A stretch of DNA of 64,000 bases. It comes from Pseudoalteromonas sp. T1lg75. GTDB taxonomy: Bacteria > Pseudomonadota > Gammaproteobacteria > Enterobacterales > Alteromonadaceae. The DNA lies in assembly GCF_002964705.1 (NCBI RefSeq), contig NZ_PQCD01000022.1:1-64000 (forward strand), in the 5' to 3' direction. Positions 46,182 to 56,412 of the stretch are shown one piece after another (within the stretch, counting starts at the first letter, position 1; each line of letters opens with the position of its first letter). The notes under the pieces were generated by a model. It did not search any database and was not told the DNA's origin. It saw nothing but the letters and a program-made list of their open reading frames with translations. The translations under genes were made by a program, and so were the position numbers.

Positions 46182-47192
46182 ATGTTTTACGAATTAGCAC
46201 GCCGTTTTATGTTTACCAAGGACGCGGAATGGGCGCATGACTTTGCGCTAAACAACCTGCGTCGCTTTGCTAACACGCCATTGTCCGTGGCCTGGTCGCA
46301 AAACGTGGCGGATAAGCCAACCGAGTTTCTTGGTTTGGAATTTAAAAACCCAGTGGGTTTGGCCGCCGGCCTGGATAAAAATGCCGAGTGCATCGATGCC
46401 TTTGCGCAAATGGGCTTTGGTTTTATCGAAGTAGGGACGGTCACGCCTCGTCCGCAGGCGGGTAACGACAAGCCGCGTATTTTCCGTTTGCCAGAGCAGC
46501 ATGCGGTGATCAACCGTATGGGCTTTAACAACAAGGGCGTGGATAACCTGGTTGCCAATGTTAAAGCGTCTAACTATCGCGGTATTTTGGGCATTAATAT
46601 TGGTAAGAACAAGGATACGCCGAACGAGCAGGGCAAGGATGATTACATCCATTGTATTCGTAAGGTGTTCGAGCACGCCTCTTATATAACGGTCAATATT
46701 TCTTCACCCAACACGCCGGGTCTGCGTGACTTACAGTACGGCGAAGCGCTGGACGATCTTTTGTCTAGCCTGAAAAATGAGCAGCTGGATCTAGTCGCCA
46801 AGCACAATAAGCAGGTACCCATGCTGGTGAAGGTGGCGCCGGATCTCGATCAGGTGCAGGTAGAGCAGGTTACGCAATCACTGCTGAATAACAAGATAGA
46901 CGGAGTTATCGCCACTAATACGACCTTAGACCGCACCGCCGTCCAGGGCTTGCAGTATGCCGATGAGGCCGGTGGCTTATCCGGTCGTCCGGTGCGCGCC
47001 AAGTCCTTAGAAGTGATCAAGGAGATCAAGCGAATTTCCAATGGTCAATTGCCGATTATCGGTGTTGGTGGTATCGACAGCGCCGAGTCTGCCAAGGAGA
47101 AACTCAATGCTGGTGCGGATCTGGTACAGATTTATACCGGATTTATCTACGAAGGACCGGCGCTGGTAAAACGGATCATTAACGGCTTATAA
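46182..47192 (+). CDS. pyrD: dihydroorotate dehydrogenase (quinone), class 2
   Basis: The 336-residue FMN enzyme oxidises dihydroorotate to orotate in pyrimidine synthesis, passing electrons to ubiquinone at the inner membrane. It has the class 2 N-terminal membrane-associated helices ([20 protein letters not shown]). The FMN barrel begins [19 protein letters not shown], and the catalytic serine is in [15 protein letters not shown] (about residues 172-186). ATG 46182 follows AGGGGG, and the length equals E. coli PyrD. zapC follows at 135 bp, an order also seen in E. coli (pyrD-zapC-ycbX-rlmL). Confidence 0.97.
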   Translation: MFYELARRFMFTKDAEWAHDFALNNLRRFANTPLSVAWSQNVADKPTEFLGLEFKNPVGLAAGLDKNAECIDAFAQMGFGFIEVGTVTPRPQAGNDKPRIFRLPEQHAVINRMGFNNKGVDNLVANVKASNYRGILGINIGKNKDTPNEQGKDDYIHCIRKVFEHASYITVNISSPNTPGLRDLQYGEALDDLLSSLKNEQLDLVAKHNKQVPMLVKVAPDLDQVQVEQVTQSLLNNKIDGVIATNTTLDRTAVQGLQYADEAGGLSGRPVRAKSLEVIKEIKRISNGQLPIIGVGGIDSAESAKEKLNAGADLVQIYTGFIYEGPALVKRIINGL

Positions 47193-47327
47193 GGATCCGT
47201 TATTGATATGGACGATCCCTAGTAAAATGTTATTAGAATTTATTTTACAGGGGATCGCCAAGCGCTATAATCCAAAGTTATAAGCATTGATTTTATTGAC
47301 TTTAATTTAGGTTAAATCGAGGAAGGG

Positions 47328-47855
47328 ATGTTACAGGCACAGCAAGATTGGCAATGGCAAGTATGCGACGAACGCAATACACTGTTACTCGACATGGGTG
47401 ACATGCAGTTTTGCACGCCATATAAAAGCCGTCAGCTGATTGATGAAGCCTTTACCCAGCCAAAGTTTAATCTGCGTGATGCCGAGTTCTATCAGCAGGT
47501 ATGTCAGTACCTCAGCGGTTTCTCGCTGTGGAGTGATGCGCATATCTGCCAAATTGCCCTCAATGCCACCGCGGTCAAGCACTACCTCAAGCCCATGCTG
47601 GCTAAAAGTTGGTTTTTCGCCCCCTACAGTGGCGACCAGGTTAATCATGAAGCCGTGGTTCAACTCACCTCTTCTAAGCAGAGTGGGCAATTCCTAATCG
47701 TCGACTGTGCCGAGCACGCCAGCGTGTGTTTATGCCTCGAGTCCAGCTTTGCCTTGGATGAAAACCTAGAGCTGCAACAGTTTGCCGTGATCAAGGTGCT
47801 AAACGACCGTATTACCCCGATTTTCTCTGCCCAGGGACAACAAAAAAGCGCCTAA
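47328..47855 (+). CDS. zapC: cell division protein ZapC
   Basis: The 175-residue cytoplasmic protein matches gammaproteobacterial ZapC (start DWQWQVCDERNTLLLDMGDMQF broken across strands; C-terminal LQQFAVIKVLNDRITPIF). ZapC binds FtsZ, promotes bundling of protofilaments and lowers GTPase activity at the Z ring. A GGAAGG site precedes ATG 47328. The neighbours pyrD and rlmL match the E. coli locus. Confidence 0.9.
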   Translation: MLQAQQDWQWQVCDERNTLLLDMGDMQFCTPYKSRQLIDEAFTQPKFNLRDAEFYQQVCQYLSGFSLWSDAHICQIALNATAVKHYLKPMLAKSWFFAPYSGDQVNHEAVVQLTSSKQSGQFLIVDCAEHASVCLCLESSFALDENLELQQFAVIKVLNDRITPIFSAQGQQKSA

Positions 47856-47908
47856 CGGATAGGGGCTGTGATACAATCTCGGGGAATTTACGAGATAGGA
47901 AAGTCACC

Positions 47909-50029
47909 TTGCAATTTGTCGCTTCTACATCCATTGGCATTGAACAACTGCTACAACAAGAACTCACCGAACTAGGTGCTGAAGTCAATAAACAGCGAGT
48001 CGGCGCCGTCGAGTTCACCGCCGATAGTTTGACCGCGCAAAAGATTTGCCTGTGCACCCGTTTGGCCACCCGCATCATGCTGGTGTTGCAACAAGGCAGC
48101 GACATCGAAGATAAAACCTCCCTGTATAATTTTGCCCGCTTTCAGCCATGGCAAGAGTTTTTCGGTCCGGATCAATCCTTTGCGGTGGAATTCAGCGGTA
48201 CCAATCGTCAGTTGAAAAACACTCAGTTCGGTGCCTTGGTGATCAAAGACGCCATTTGTGACTATTTCTATGACCTCTATGAGCGCCGTCCTAGCGTTAG
48301 CAAAGAAACGCCGGACGTACGCATGGTTGCCAAACTTAATCGCGATAAGCTCACCCTGTATATCGACTATTCCGGCCCGCGCCTGTCGCAGCGTGGTTAT
48401 CGTAGTGCCCAGGGTAAGGCACCGTTAAAAGAACACCTGGCCGCCGCATTAGTAATGCGCAGCGGTTGGCTGGAAGACACCAGCAAGCCCTTATTCGACC
48501 CAACCTGTGGTTCGGGTACCTTGCTTATCGAAGCGGCGCTGATGGCCCAAAACAAGGCACCAGGGCTATCGCGCGAAGGTTTTGCGTTTGAGCGTCTGCC
48601 GAGCTTCCGTATCGCTAAATTCAAAGAGCTAAAACAAAGCATTAAAGACCAGGTTAGCTTGGATGTAAAACCTTGGCTTATCGGTCGTGATATTAACCCT
48701 CAGGTGATTAAAAAGGCGCAAGAGAATGCCGCTAACGCCGGGGTGAGCGAATGTATCGATTTTGCCGTTGGTGACCTTGCCGATATGAAGGCACCGGCGA
48801 AGCGCCCTGGGGTGTTGTTGGCGAACTTGCCTTATGGTGAGCGTCTTGGCTCCATGGCGGAAATCGTCGCCCTGTATCGCCAGATGGGTCATCAGTTGAA
48901 GCAGCACTTTTGTCACTGGCGCGCCGCACTCTTGATCAGCGAGCCAGAAATGCTCAAGCTGTTTAAACTGGTAAAGCATAAGCAATACAAATTTAAGAAT
49001 GGCCCACTCGATACCTTGTTGGCCCTGTATGACATCACAGAGCAACAGACACAAGGACAGAGCGAAAGCAAAACGCCCTTGCATTTTGAAGAGTCGGTGG
49101 CCTTTGCCAATCGCCTGAAGAAAAATCGCCAGGCCCTGAAGAAATGGCTCAAAAGCGATGAAATCACCGCCTATCGCCTCTACGATGCGGATATCCCGGA
49201 ATACAACGTCGCCGTTGATGTTTACCAAAACAGCGCGGTGATTTACGAATACGCGGCGCCAAAGAATATCGACCCCAATGTCGCGCAAAAGCGCCTGCAG
49301 GATGTGCTTATGCTCACCTGTGAGACCTTGGAGATTGCTCCGGGACAGGTTGCACTAAAGGAGCGCCGTAAGCAAAAGGGCGACAGTCAGTATCAAACTC
49401 AAGGCTCTCAAGGCAAGACCATGGTGATCACTGAGTATGGCGCTAAATTTGAGGTGAACCTGTTTGACTACCTGGATACCGGTATCTTCTTGGATCATCG
49501 CCTTGCCCGTAAGCTGGTTCGCGAGCTGAGCCAGGGCAAACGCGTGCTTAACCTGTTTGCCTATACCGGTACCGCATCGGTGCAGGCGGCGCTTGGTGGT
49601 GCTAAGTCGGTAACCACGGTGGATATGTCAAAAACCTATTTGCAATGGGCACAGCGCAACTTTGCCCTCAATAACCTTAAAAGCCCGCGCTACCGATTTG
49701 AACAGGGCGATTGTATTGAGTGGCTAAAACGCACCCGCGGCGAGTATGATCTGATCTTCTTGGATCCGCCGACGTTTTCAAACTCGAAACGCATGCGCGA
49801 TAGCTTTGACGTTCAGCGAGACCATGTGACGCTGATCAAGGATGCGGCAAAGCTACTTGCCAAGCAGGGGACCTTGCTATTTTCCAACAATAAGCGTGGT
49901 TTCAAGATGGATGTGGATGCCTTGGCATTACAAGGTTTGCAGTGCGAGAACATTACCGAGCAGACTCAGTCTCCTGACTTTGCTCGCAACAAACATATTC
50001 ACAATGCCTGGGTGATCCGACATGGCTAA
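47909..50029 (+). CDS. rlmL: 23S rRNA guanine methyltransferase RlmL/RlmK fusion
   Basis: The 706-residue bifunctional enzyme makes m2G2445 and m7G2069 of 23S rRNA. TTG 47909 with AGGAAA upstream gives MQFVASTSIGIEQLL, the usual start. A THUMP domain is at about 45-155. The RlmL methyltransferase has FDPTCGSGTLLIEAALMA (about 190-208) and LLANLPYGERL. The RlmK half has VLNLFAYTGTASVQAALGG (about 546-565) and LIFLDPPTFSNSKRM. Both SAM-binding sites look complete. It overlaps the next gene by eight bases. Confidence 0.96.
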   Translation: MQFVASTSIGIEQLLQQELTELGAEVNKQRVGAVEFTADSLTAQKICLCTRLATRIMLVLQQGSDIEDKTSLYNFARFQPWQEFFGPDQSFAVEFSGTNRQLKNTQFGALVIKDAICDYFYDLYERRPSVSKETPDVRMVAKLNRDKLTLYIDYSGPRLSQRGYRSAQGKAPLKEHLAAALVMRSGWLEDTSKPLFDPTCGSGTLLIEAALMAQNKAPGLSREGFAFERLPSFRIAKFKELKQSIKDQVSLDVKPWLIGRDINPQVIKKAQENAANAGVSECIDFAVGDLADMKAPAKRPGVLLANLPYGERLGSMAEIVALYRQMGHQLKQHFCHWRAALLISEPEMLKLFKLVKHKQYKFKNGPLDTLLALYDITEQQTQGQSESKTPLHFEESVAFANRLKKNRQALKKWLKSDEITAYRLYDADIPEYNVAVDVYQNSAVIYEYAAPKNIDPNVAQKRLQDVLMLTCETLEIAPGQVALKERRKQKGDSQYQTQGSQGKTMVITEYGAKFEVNLFDYLDTGIFLDHRLARKLVRELSQGKRVLNLFAYTGTASVQAALGGAKSVTTVDMSKTYLQWAQRNFALNNLKSPRYRFEQGDCIEWLKRTRGEYDLIFLDPPTFSNSKRMRDSFDVQRDHVTLIKDAAKLLAKQGTLLFSNNKRGFKMDVDALALQGLQCENITEQTQSPDFARNKHIHNAWVIRHG

Positions 50030-50270
50030 GGTGGTGCTCTATCATACCGATGGTTGCCACCTGTGTGAGCAGGCGCATGCCTTAGTGCAACAGCACCCGG
50101 ATATCGACGCCATTGAGTTGCGTGATATTATCGACCAGCCACAGTGGCTCGAAGCGTATCAGGTACGTATTCCAGTGCTGGCTTTGGCACAAGACCCACA
50201 GGCCGAGCTGGGGTGGCCTTTCGACCAGCAGGCAATCAGCGAATTGATTAAGCAGTATGGACCTAATTAG
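50022..50270 (+). CDS. glutaredoxin-family protein
   Basis: The 82-residue thioredoxin-fold protein begins KVVLYHTDGCHLCEQAHALV, with CxxC (CHLC) at about residues 12-15, and has the cis-proline loop RIPVLAL. It belongs to the glutaredoxin-like (DUF836) group often found between rlmL and uup in these bacteria. It probably acts as a small thiol-disulfide protein; the partner is unknown. It overlaps rlmL upstream and uup downstream, so the three genes form an operon. Confidence 0.85.
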   Translation: MAKVVLYHTDGCHLCEQAHALVQQHPDIDAIELRDIIDQPQWLEAYQVRIPVLALAQDPQAELGWPFDQQAISELIKQYGPN

Positions 50271-52167
50271 AATAACAAACGGGCAACTAGCCTATGGTAC
50301 GCATCCCTTACTAGATGGCGCCAATGCCGTTATCGAGCAAGGTGAGCGAGTGTGTGTGGTTGGCCGTAACGGCGCCGGTAAATCGACGTTTTTAAAGGTA
50401 CTTAGTGGCGATGTATTGCTCGATGATGGCGATATCAACCAGGTGGGCGAGCTTAAAATTGCGCGCTTAGAGCAAGATCCCCCTCGCGATAGTGACGGCA
50501 CCGTATTTGATTACGTAGCCGACGGTTTACCGGCCTTGGCGCGTTTGCTTAAAGAGTTTCACAATCTCAACGCCGCCTTAGCAGACAATGCCGAGGATGA
50601 AAAAGCCTTGGCGCGTCTCGCGACGATTTCTGCTGAAATCGAAGCCAAAGATGGCTGGCGTTTTGAGTCTAAAATTAAGTTGGTACTGGGGCAATTGCAA
50701 CTGGAGGCCGATGCCATGCTGGCCACCTTATCCGGTGGTTGGCTGCGCAAAGTTGCACTGGCCAAGGCACTGGTCGGTGAGCCTGATTTACTGCTTCTTG
50801 ATGAGCCTACCAACCACCTGGATGTGGCCTCGGTGCAGTGGTTAGAGCAATTTTTAAAAGAGTTTAAGGGCGCTATCGTTTTTATTTCCCACGACCGTGC
50901 CTTTATTCGTGCCTTGGCAACCCGTATTCTCGACTTAGACCGTGGTCTACTGGTCTCATACCCCGGCGACTATGCCACCTACTTAGAGCGTAAAGCTCAT
51001 GATTTAAAGGTGGAAGAGCAGCAAAACGCCGAGTTTGATAAAAAGCTCGCCGAAGAAGAAGCCTGGATACGCCAGGGGATTAAAGCCCGTCGTACCCGTA
51101 ACGAAGGGCGAGTACGGGCGCTCAAATCATTGCGCCAAGAGCGCAAGCAGCGTATCGAGCAGGTCGGTAAGGTGGACTTAAACATCGAAACCGCCGCTCG
51201 TTCCGGTAAACTGGTGGCTGAGGCTCAGCACCTGTGCCACGCCTTTGGCGATAAGGTGATTGTGGATGACTTCTCGACCTTACTAATGCGCGGTGACCGA
51301 GTGGGCTTGGTCGGCCCCAATGGTGTCGGTAAAACCACCTTGTTAAAGCTGTTGTTTGGTCAGTTACAACCAATTAGCGGTAAGCTTAAGCAGGGGGTAA
51401 ACCTCGAAATTGCTTATTTCGATCAGTATCGCGCCAAGCTTGATGAAGAAGCCAGTGTTCAAGACAATGTGGCCGATGGTAAGCAAGAAGTACAAATCGG
51501 CGGACGTAGCCGTCATGTGCTGGGCTATTTACAAGACTTTTTATTCCCACCCAAACGCGCTAGAACCCCGGTTAAAGCGCTCTCCGGTGGTGAGAAAAAC
51601 CGCTTGTTATTGGCTAAGATCTTCTTAAAGCCTTCCAATGTATTAGTGCTGGACGAGCCGACGAACGACCTGGATATCGAAACCCTTGAGCTATTAGAAG
51701 AAATCGTTAACCAGTATCAGGGTACCGTGCTGATCGTCAGTCACGACCGGGAATTTATCGACAACACCTGTTCGAGCGTGTGGGGCTTCGATGGTAATGG
51801 CAAAATTACCGAGGTCATCGGTGGTTACAGCGATTACGAAGTGTATAGACAGCAGGTAATCGCCGCACAAGAGGCGGCCAAAAAGCAAGCACAAAAAGCT
51901 GCCGTTGATACGCCTAAGGCAGTGAAGCAAAAATCGGCCAATAAATTGTCTTATAAGCACAAACGCGAGTTAGAACAATTGCCTAACCAGGTGGAAGAAC
52001 TCGAAGAAGCTATTGACAGCTTGCAGCAAGAGGTCAATAGTAGTGACTTTTTTAAGCAAGACAATGAAATAACCAATGCCAAATTGAACCTATTGGCAGA
52101 GCTTGAGTCGAAGCTTGAAGCTGCGTTCGCCCGTTGGGAAGAACTCGAAGAATTACAAAATCAGTAG
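50257..52167 (+). CDS. uup: ABC-F ATPase Uup
   Basis: The 636-residue cytoplasmic ABC-F protein has no membrane domain. Nucleotide-binding domain 1 has Walker A GRNGAGKST (about 37-45), signature LSGGWLRKVALAKAL and Walker B LLLLDEPTNHLD. Domain 2 has GPNGVGKTT (about 353-361), LSGGEKNRLLLAKIF and VLVLDEPTNDLD. A charged linker joins them, and a C-terminal coiled coil (about 560-636) is the DNA-binding domain of Uup. In E. coli Uup limits precise excision of transposons and is linked to ribosome function. It starts 14 bp inside the glutaredoxin-like gene. Confidence 0.95.
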   Translation: MDLIRITNGQLAYGTHPLLDGANAVIEQGERVCVVGRNGAGKSTFLKVLSGDVLLDDGDINQVGELKIARLEQDPPRDSDGTVFDYVADGLPALARLLKEFHNLNAALADNAEDEKALARLATISAEIEAKDGWRFESKIKLVLGQLQLEADAMLATLSGGWLRKVALAKALVGEPDLLLLDEPTNHLDVASVQWLEQFLKEFKGAIVFISHDRAFIRALATRILDLDRGLLVSYPGDYATYLERKAHDLKVEEQQNAEFDKKLAEEEAWIRQGIKARRTRNEGRVRALKSLRQERKQRIEQVGKVDLNIETAARSGKLVAEAQHLCHAFGDKVIVDDFSTLLMRGDRVGLVGPNGVGKTTLLKLLFGQLQPISGKLKQGVNLEIAYFDQYRAKLDEEASVQDNVADGKQEVQIGGRSRHVLGYLQDFLFPPKRARTPVKALSGGEKNRLLLAKIFLKPSNVLVLDEPTNDLDIETLELLEEIVNQYQGTVLIVSHDREFIDNTCSSVWGFDGNGKITEVIGGYSDYEVYRQQVIAAQEAAKKQAQKAAVDTPKAVKQKSANKLSYKHKRELEQLPNQVEELEEAIDSLQQEVNSSDFFKQDNEITNAKLNLLAELESKLEAAFARWEELEELQNQ

Positions 52168-52178
52168 TAGGGAAGAAG

Positions 52179-53924
52179 ATGAAAAAATCCTTAGTTGCAT
52201 TGAGCATAGTTGCCGGCCTCAGTGCCAGCGCCCAAGCCGCGGTATATCAACTAGAAGAACTCAGTACCTTAGCAGGCGCAAAACACCACTACATTGTTGA
52301 TGCCAATAATAATGGCGAAGTTATTGGTCTAGCCCGTGGTATTTATAATCTGCCCATCGATGTCAGTTATATTGATTTTACCGAGGGCGCTATTACGCGC
52401 GCCTATGACAGCTGGGAAACGCTGCAATTTGAAGCCATCGACAAGGAAATCACCTTTACCCTGGATGATATTGCCGGGGGTGATTTAAATGCCGACGCCT
52501 TAACCTTTATGCTGAACTTTTTGGCAAATGCCAATGGTGATGAAAACTGGCAGAAAATAGCTGATGTGGCCGCCGTAAACTTTACTCCGAGCCCGGCGGT
52601 TGAGCAGGTATTACTGGATAAGCCTTCTTCCGATTACGAAGGCTATACTCGCAGTGTTAGCAATTTATATAATGCTATTAGCGATGATGGTGTGCGCGTC
52701 GGCAGTGGCTCGGCACCTTATGAAAAAATCGAGTTTACGCCCCAGGGTGATGACGAGCCGGAAACTTACTTTGTTCGAGATTATCGCTCGCGTGGTGTAG
52801 TGGTTTCCCCTAGCGGCGAAGTAAGCACGCTGCAACCCATCTCGGACCTTTATGGTGGCACCAGCACGGCTTCCGATATAGTGCAACGCCCGGATGGGGG
52901 TTACTATGTTGCAGGTAGCGCGTCCATTGGCGTTCCTGTTGATCGCCAGGAAGACTATGATGATCGCTGTGACGATGAAGATGAGCCTATTGCCGTGTGT
53001 GTATGGCGTTTAGAGAACCTAGCGTCAAGTAACACTCTAAATGGTATGTATGACCGCAGAGCAGTAATTTGGACGCTAGATGCCGATTTGAACACGGTTG
53101 AAACCAAGGATCTTGGCCTTGGCCTGGTGCCGGACGAAGATGATGGTAATGCGTTCGTTTCAGTGGCTTTGGCTGTAAATAGCCAAGGGATTGCCGTGGG
53201 TTATTCTCATGTTCGTAAATTTGATAATGAGAACTCCATACGCACAATGCCAGTATTGTATAAAGACGGTCAGGTATTAGAGCTTTTGAATCAAGAGGAT
53301 GATTGGTTCTCTGGTAAGGCAGTGGCGATTAATGATGAAGGTATCATCACTGGGTTTGGTACTAAGCGGGTCGAAGGACGTACCACCACCAAGTTTTTCT
53401 ACCATGATGTCAATACGGGTCAAACCGTGTTCCCAAGCGATTACTTCGTTAGTTCCAGCTCGGTGGCTCGTGCCATCAATGCCAATGGCGTGATCATAGG
53501 TGAAGGTGAAGTTGATGTAGTGAACTCATCGAGTCGTCGTCGCGAAGGCTTTATCTATAGCATTGGCGATGACAAGATTGCCAATATCAATGACTTGCTT
53601 CCTTGCTATGATATCGATGGCGAAAGTAACTACCCTTATAACTTTGCCGAAGCCACCGCCATTGATGATGACGGCATTATTTACGGTGTTGCCACTAAAA
53701 CCAAAGAAAAGCTGAATGCCCGTGGCGAAGTTGAAGTGGATGACTCGGGTAAGATACTGTACGAAAGTGTGGCCACGCCAGTGAAACTGAGCCCGATTGC
53801 CGGTGGCGAAATTGAAGAATGTCCACCAGAAGCGGCAGAAACCTATGAGCGCCAAAGTGGCTCGCTCGGTTGGTTAGCTTTATTGGCGCTGCCTTTATTG
53901 GCTCTGAGACGCCGATTTAAGTAA
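52179..53924 (+). CDS. DUF3466 secreted protein with GlyGly-CTERM-like tail
   Basis: The 581-residue exported protein starts at ATG 52179 (AGGGAAGAAG before it) with signal peptide MKKSLVALSIVAGLSASAQA. The upstream open frame overlaps uup and is rejected. The mature part is an acidic repeat protein with HAF/DUF3466-type blades (AVAINDEGIITGFGTK, AVNSQGIAVGYSHV, AINANGVIIGEGEV). The C-terminus, SGSLGWLALLALPLLALRRR, has the glycine/serine motif, hydrophobic helix and basic tail of GlyGly-CTERM sorting signals cut by rhombosortase. The function is unknown. DUF3466 genes often follow uup in Shewanella and relatives. Confidence 0.82.
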   Translation: MKKSLVALSIVAGLSASAQAAVYQLEELSTLAGAKHHYIVDANNNGEVIGLARGIYNLPIDVSYIDFTEGAITRAYDSWETLQFEAIDKEITFTLDDIAGGDLNADALTFMLNFLANANGDENWQKIADVAAVNFTPSPAVEQVLLDKPSSDYEGYTRSVSNLYNAISDDGVRVGSGSAPYEKIEFTPQGDDEPETYFVRDYRSRGVVVSPSGEVSTLQPISDLYGGTSTASDIVQRPDGGYYVAGSASIGVPVDRQEDYDDRCDDEDEPIAVCVWRLENLASSNTLNGMYDRRAVIWTLDADLNTVETKDLGLGLVPDEDDGNAFVSVALAVNSQGIAVGYSHVRKFDNENSIRTMPVLYKDGQVLELLNQEDDWFSGKAVAINDEGIITGFGTKRVEGRTTTKFFYHDVNTGQTVFPSDYFVSSSSVARAINANGVIIGEGEVDVVNSSSRRREGFIYSIGDDKIANINDLLPCYDIDGESNYPYNFAEATAIDDDGIIYGVATKTKEKLNARGEVEVDDSGKILYESVATPVKLSPIAGGEIEECPPEAAETYERQSGSLGWLALLALPLLALRRRFK

Positions 53925-53938
53925 TCGCGTATAAATAT

Positions 53939-53966
53939 AAAGGCCCTGTTTTGACAGGGCCTTTTT
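53939..53966. terminator. terminator between DUF3466 gene and TonB receptor
   Basis: AAAGGCCCTGT pairs with ACAGGGCCTTT (11 bp) and is followed by TT. It lies between convergent genes and may serve both. Confidence 0.88.
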
Positions 53967-54009
53967 GTTATTACTCTTATACCACCCGCTTTGGCGGTGG
54001 TGAGCCTAG

Positions 54010-56385
54010 TTAGAAGTAGGCTCTGATCCCTAGACGGAAGTTGCGCCCGGGTAATGGAGCCTCATCCTTAATAAAGGAGGTATGCACAAAGCCGAGCTCA
54101 TCTCCAAGGTTTTGTGCCTGTAAGTAGGCAACACCATCGAACTGGCCTAGGCTAAAGTTATAGTTCACCTTAAAGTCGACCAGGGTGTAAGCGTCTGTTT
54201 CGGTTTCAAACGCACTGATGTCGTTTTGTTTCAGGTAATGAGTAGCTATCAGGGCGAAGTCCCAATCTTCAAAACCATAACTTAACTGAGAGCCGATTTT
54301 TGCCGCAGGGATACGCGGCAGGTGGTCGCCATCTTTGAGTTTGGCCGTAACCGAGTCGGCAAAGCCCTTAATTTGCCAGTTTGCCGATAAGGCATAGTGG
54401 GCGTCGAACTCAAAACCGTATAGCTCGGCATCACCACTGCGATACTGGTACACGGCAAGGGCATCATCGTCGGCAAGACCCGCATCGATAAAACCACCGT
54501 CATGGTCGAACACTAATCCAGTGTTTTCTTGGTAGTAGAAATTGTCTACATCGTTATAGAAGGCACTGAAGTTAAAGCCAAAGTCGCCAACGAATTTACG
54601 CCAGCTAAAATCGATGTTGGTCGCGGTTTCCTGGGCGATATCGTCGCCTTCAAAATGGGCTTCTCCATCTTCGATATGATACGCCAGACCTAGTTCATAG
54701 GTGCCGGTCGCAATATGGGTGCCGTTGGCAAGAAGTTCGCCGGTTAGAGGAGCTCGCTCGGAACGCGACAGGCTTAAGGCTAGGGCATAACCGTCCTGGT
54801 AATTCCAAATCCCACCAAGTGATAGGCTTAAGTTAGTATCGCTGTACTCATAGGCGGTCGTTGACTCTTCATGGCCCACTTCTTCTTCATGGTCGTGGTG
54901 ACCGGCTTCGTCGTTTATCTCACTGTCTAACTGGTAATCTTCGATGCGAGCACCTAATTCCAGAGTCCAGCGTGCAAATTCACGCTCTTCTAGTAGATAC
55001 AGGGCATGCACCTTGGTTTTTGTTGCTGGAGTGAAAGCTTCTTCACCATCGGCGCGATAATCGGAATCACTGTAATGATAGCCAAGGGTACCATGCCACT
55101 GACCAAGGCGATGTTTGGCATTTAATCGAGCCTCGCGGCTGGTATTGCTAAACAGCGTGCCTACATTCGCGCCTTCGATTTCACCATGCTCATAATCACT
55201 GTATCCGGCGCGCAGGGTTAGCGCTTCAATAAAGCTATCATGGAAGGAGTAGCTCGCCAGGGCCTGCCAACGATCTTGCTGCATGCGGGCAAATACTTTT
55301 TCTTCGCCTTCATGCTCTCCTTCATCATGGCCATCAAGCTCACCTTCATGGGCGTGCTCGTCTTCGTGGCCGTGATCATGGCCGTGAGCGGGGATCCCAT
55401 AATCGCTCTCGATAGTCCCGTAGGATAAACCCAGGGTCCAATGCTCGGTGACATAGCTGCTACCGATATTTACCGTGGCGCTATCGATAAAGGTGTTGGC
55501 AACGCGGTCATGGCGCTCTAGTTCGCCATCTTCTTCAAGGGTGAAGGTTGGCGTTTCATAGTCATGGCCAACGCGATCGCTGCCATCAACATGGAAATTA
55601 AAGCCATCATAGCCTGAGGTAAATTTACCGGCATAGGTATTGGTGTTGGAAACCGTATCATGGCTGTATTCGGCCGCACCTTGATAGCCTTCGATGCGAT
55701 CCGTAGGAATGCGGTTATCAACCACATTGACGACACCGCCAATGGCACCCGAGCCATAGAGTAGGGTAGCGGGGCCGCGTAATACTTCTATCTGCTCGGC
55801 TACGATGGACTCGGTCGCCACCGCATGATCCGGACCAACCCGAGAGGCATCGCCGCTATCAAGACCATTCTGCGTAATTTTAACGCGAGGTCCGTCTAGA
55901 CCACGGATCACCGGGCTTGATGAGACCGGTCCGAAATAGCTGGCATTAATGCCAGGCAAGCCTTTTAAGGTTTCACCTAGGGTCGGCTGCGCTCTATCAC
56001 GTAGCTCATCACCACCGAGTACGGAAACAGGTGACACCATGTCGAGATTGTTTTTGTCCAAACCGGATGCATAGATGACCACGGTTTCAATCGCGGAGGC
56101 GCTGAGCATGATATCCAGTTGTTGCGCTTGTGCGCTGACATCCATGCGTTTATCTATGTAGTTTTCTTTACTGAAATGCAATTGCCCAGCTTGGTCGAGT
56201 TCTATGGTGAATCGGCCTTGCTCGTCGCTGCGTACACTATGTTGCTTGCCATGATAGTGAATGACGACGTCACTTAAGGGTTGCTGTTGTTCGTCGACGA
56301 TGCGGCCTGAAACAACGCCGGCAAAGGCGTTCGCCGAGCTCAATAGGGCAGCAACGGCACAGGATAATGCGGCTGGTTTAAACAT
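54010..56385 (-). CDS. TonB-dependent outer-membrane receptor, probable zinc receptor (ZnuD-like)
   Basis: The 791-residue receptor has a signal peptide (to about residue 22) and an N-terminal carboxypeptidase-regulatory-like domain (GVVSGRIVDEQQQPLSDVVI). The plug runs from about 105 to 220 (TLGETLKGLPGINASYFGP, LRGPATLLYGSGAIGG) and a 22-strand barrel follows, ending NFRLGIRAYF. Extracellular loops are very rich in His, Asp and Glu: about residues 330-362 (HGHDHGHEDEHAHEGE) and 490-505 (GHHDHEEEVGHEE). These are typical of Zn-uptake receptors such as ZnuD. Zur-like boxes in the promoter support zinc control. TonB/ExbB/ExbD would power transport from elsewhere in the genome. Confidence 0.9.
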   Translation of the reverse strand: MFKPAALSCAVAALLSSANAFAGVVSGRIVDEQQQPLSDVVIHYHGKQHSVRSDEQGRFTIELDQAGQLHFSKENYIDKRMDVSAQAQQLDIMLSASAIETVVIYASGLDKNNLDMVSPVSVLGGDELRDRAQPTLGETLKGLPGINASYFGPVSSSPVIRGLDGPRVKITQNGLDSGDASRVGPDHAVATESIVAEQIEVLRGPATLLYGSGAIGGVVNVVDNRIPTDRIEGYQGAAEYSHDTVSNTNTYAGKFTSGYDGFNFHVDGSDRVGHDYETPTFTLEEDGELERHDRVANTFIDSATVNIGSSYVTEHWTLGLSYGTIESDYGIPAHGHDHGHEDEHAHEGELDGHDEGEHEGEEKVFARMQQDRWQALASYSFHDSFIEALTLRAGYSDYEHGEIEGANVGTLFSNTSREARLNAKHRLGQWHGTLGYHYSDSDYRADGEEAFTPATKTKVHALYLLEEREFARWTLELGARIEDYQLDSEINDEAGHHDHEEEVGHEESTTAYEYSDTNLSLSLGGIWNYQDGYALALSLSRSERAPLTGELLANGTHIATGTYELGLAYHIEDGEAHFEGDDIAQETATNIDFSWRKFVGDFGFNFSAFYNDVDNFYYQENTGLVFDHDGGFIDAGLADDDALAVYQYRSGDAELYGFEFDAHYALSANWQIKGFADSVTAKLKDGDHLPRIPAAKIGSQLSYGFEDWDFALIATHYLKQNDISAFETETDAYTLVDFKVNYNFSLGQFDGVAYLQAQNLGDELGFVHTSFIKDEAPLPGRNFRLGIRAYF

Positions 56386-56412
56386 AAATAAAATCCGTTA
56401 ACTAACAATAGT

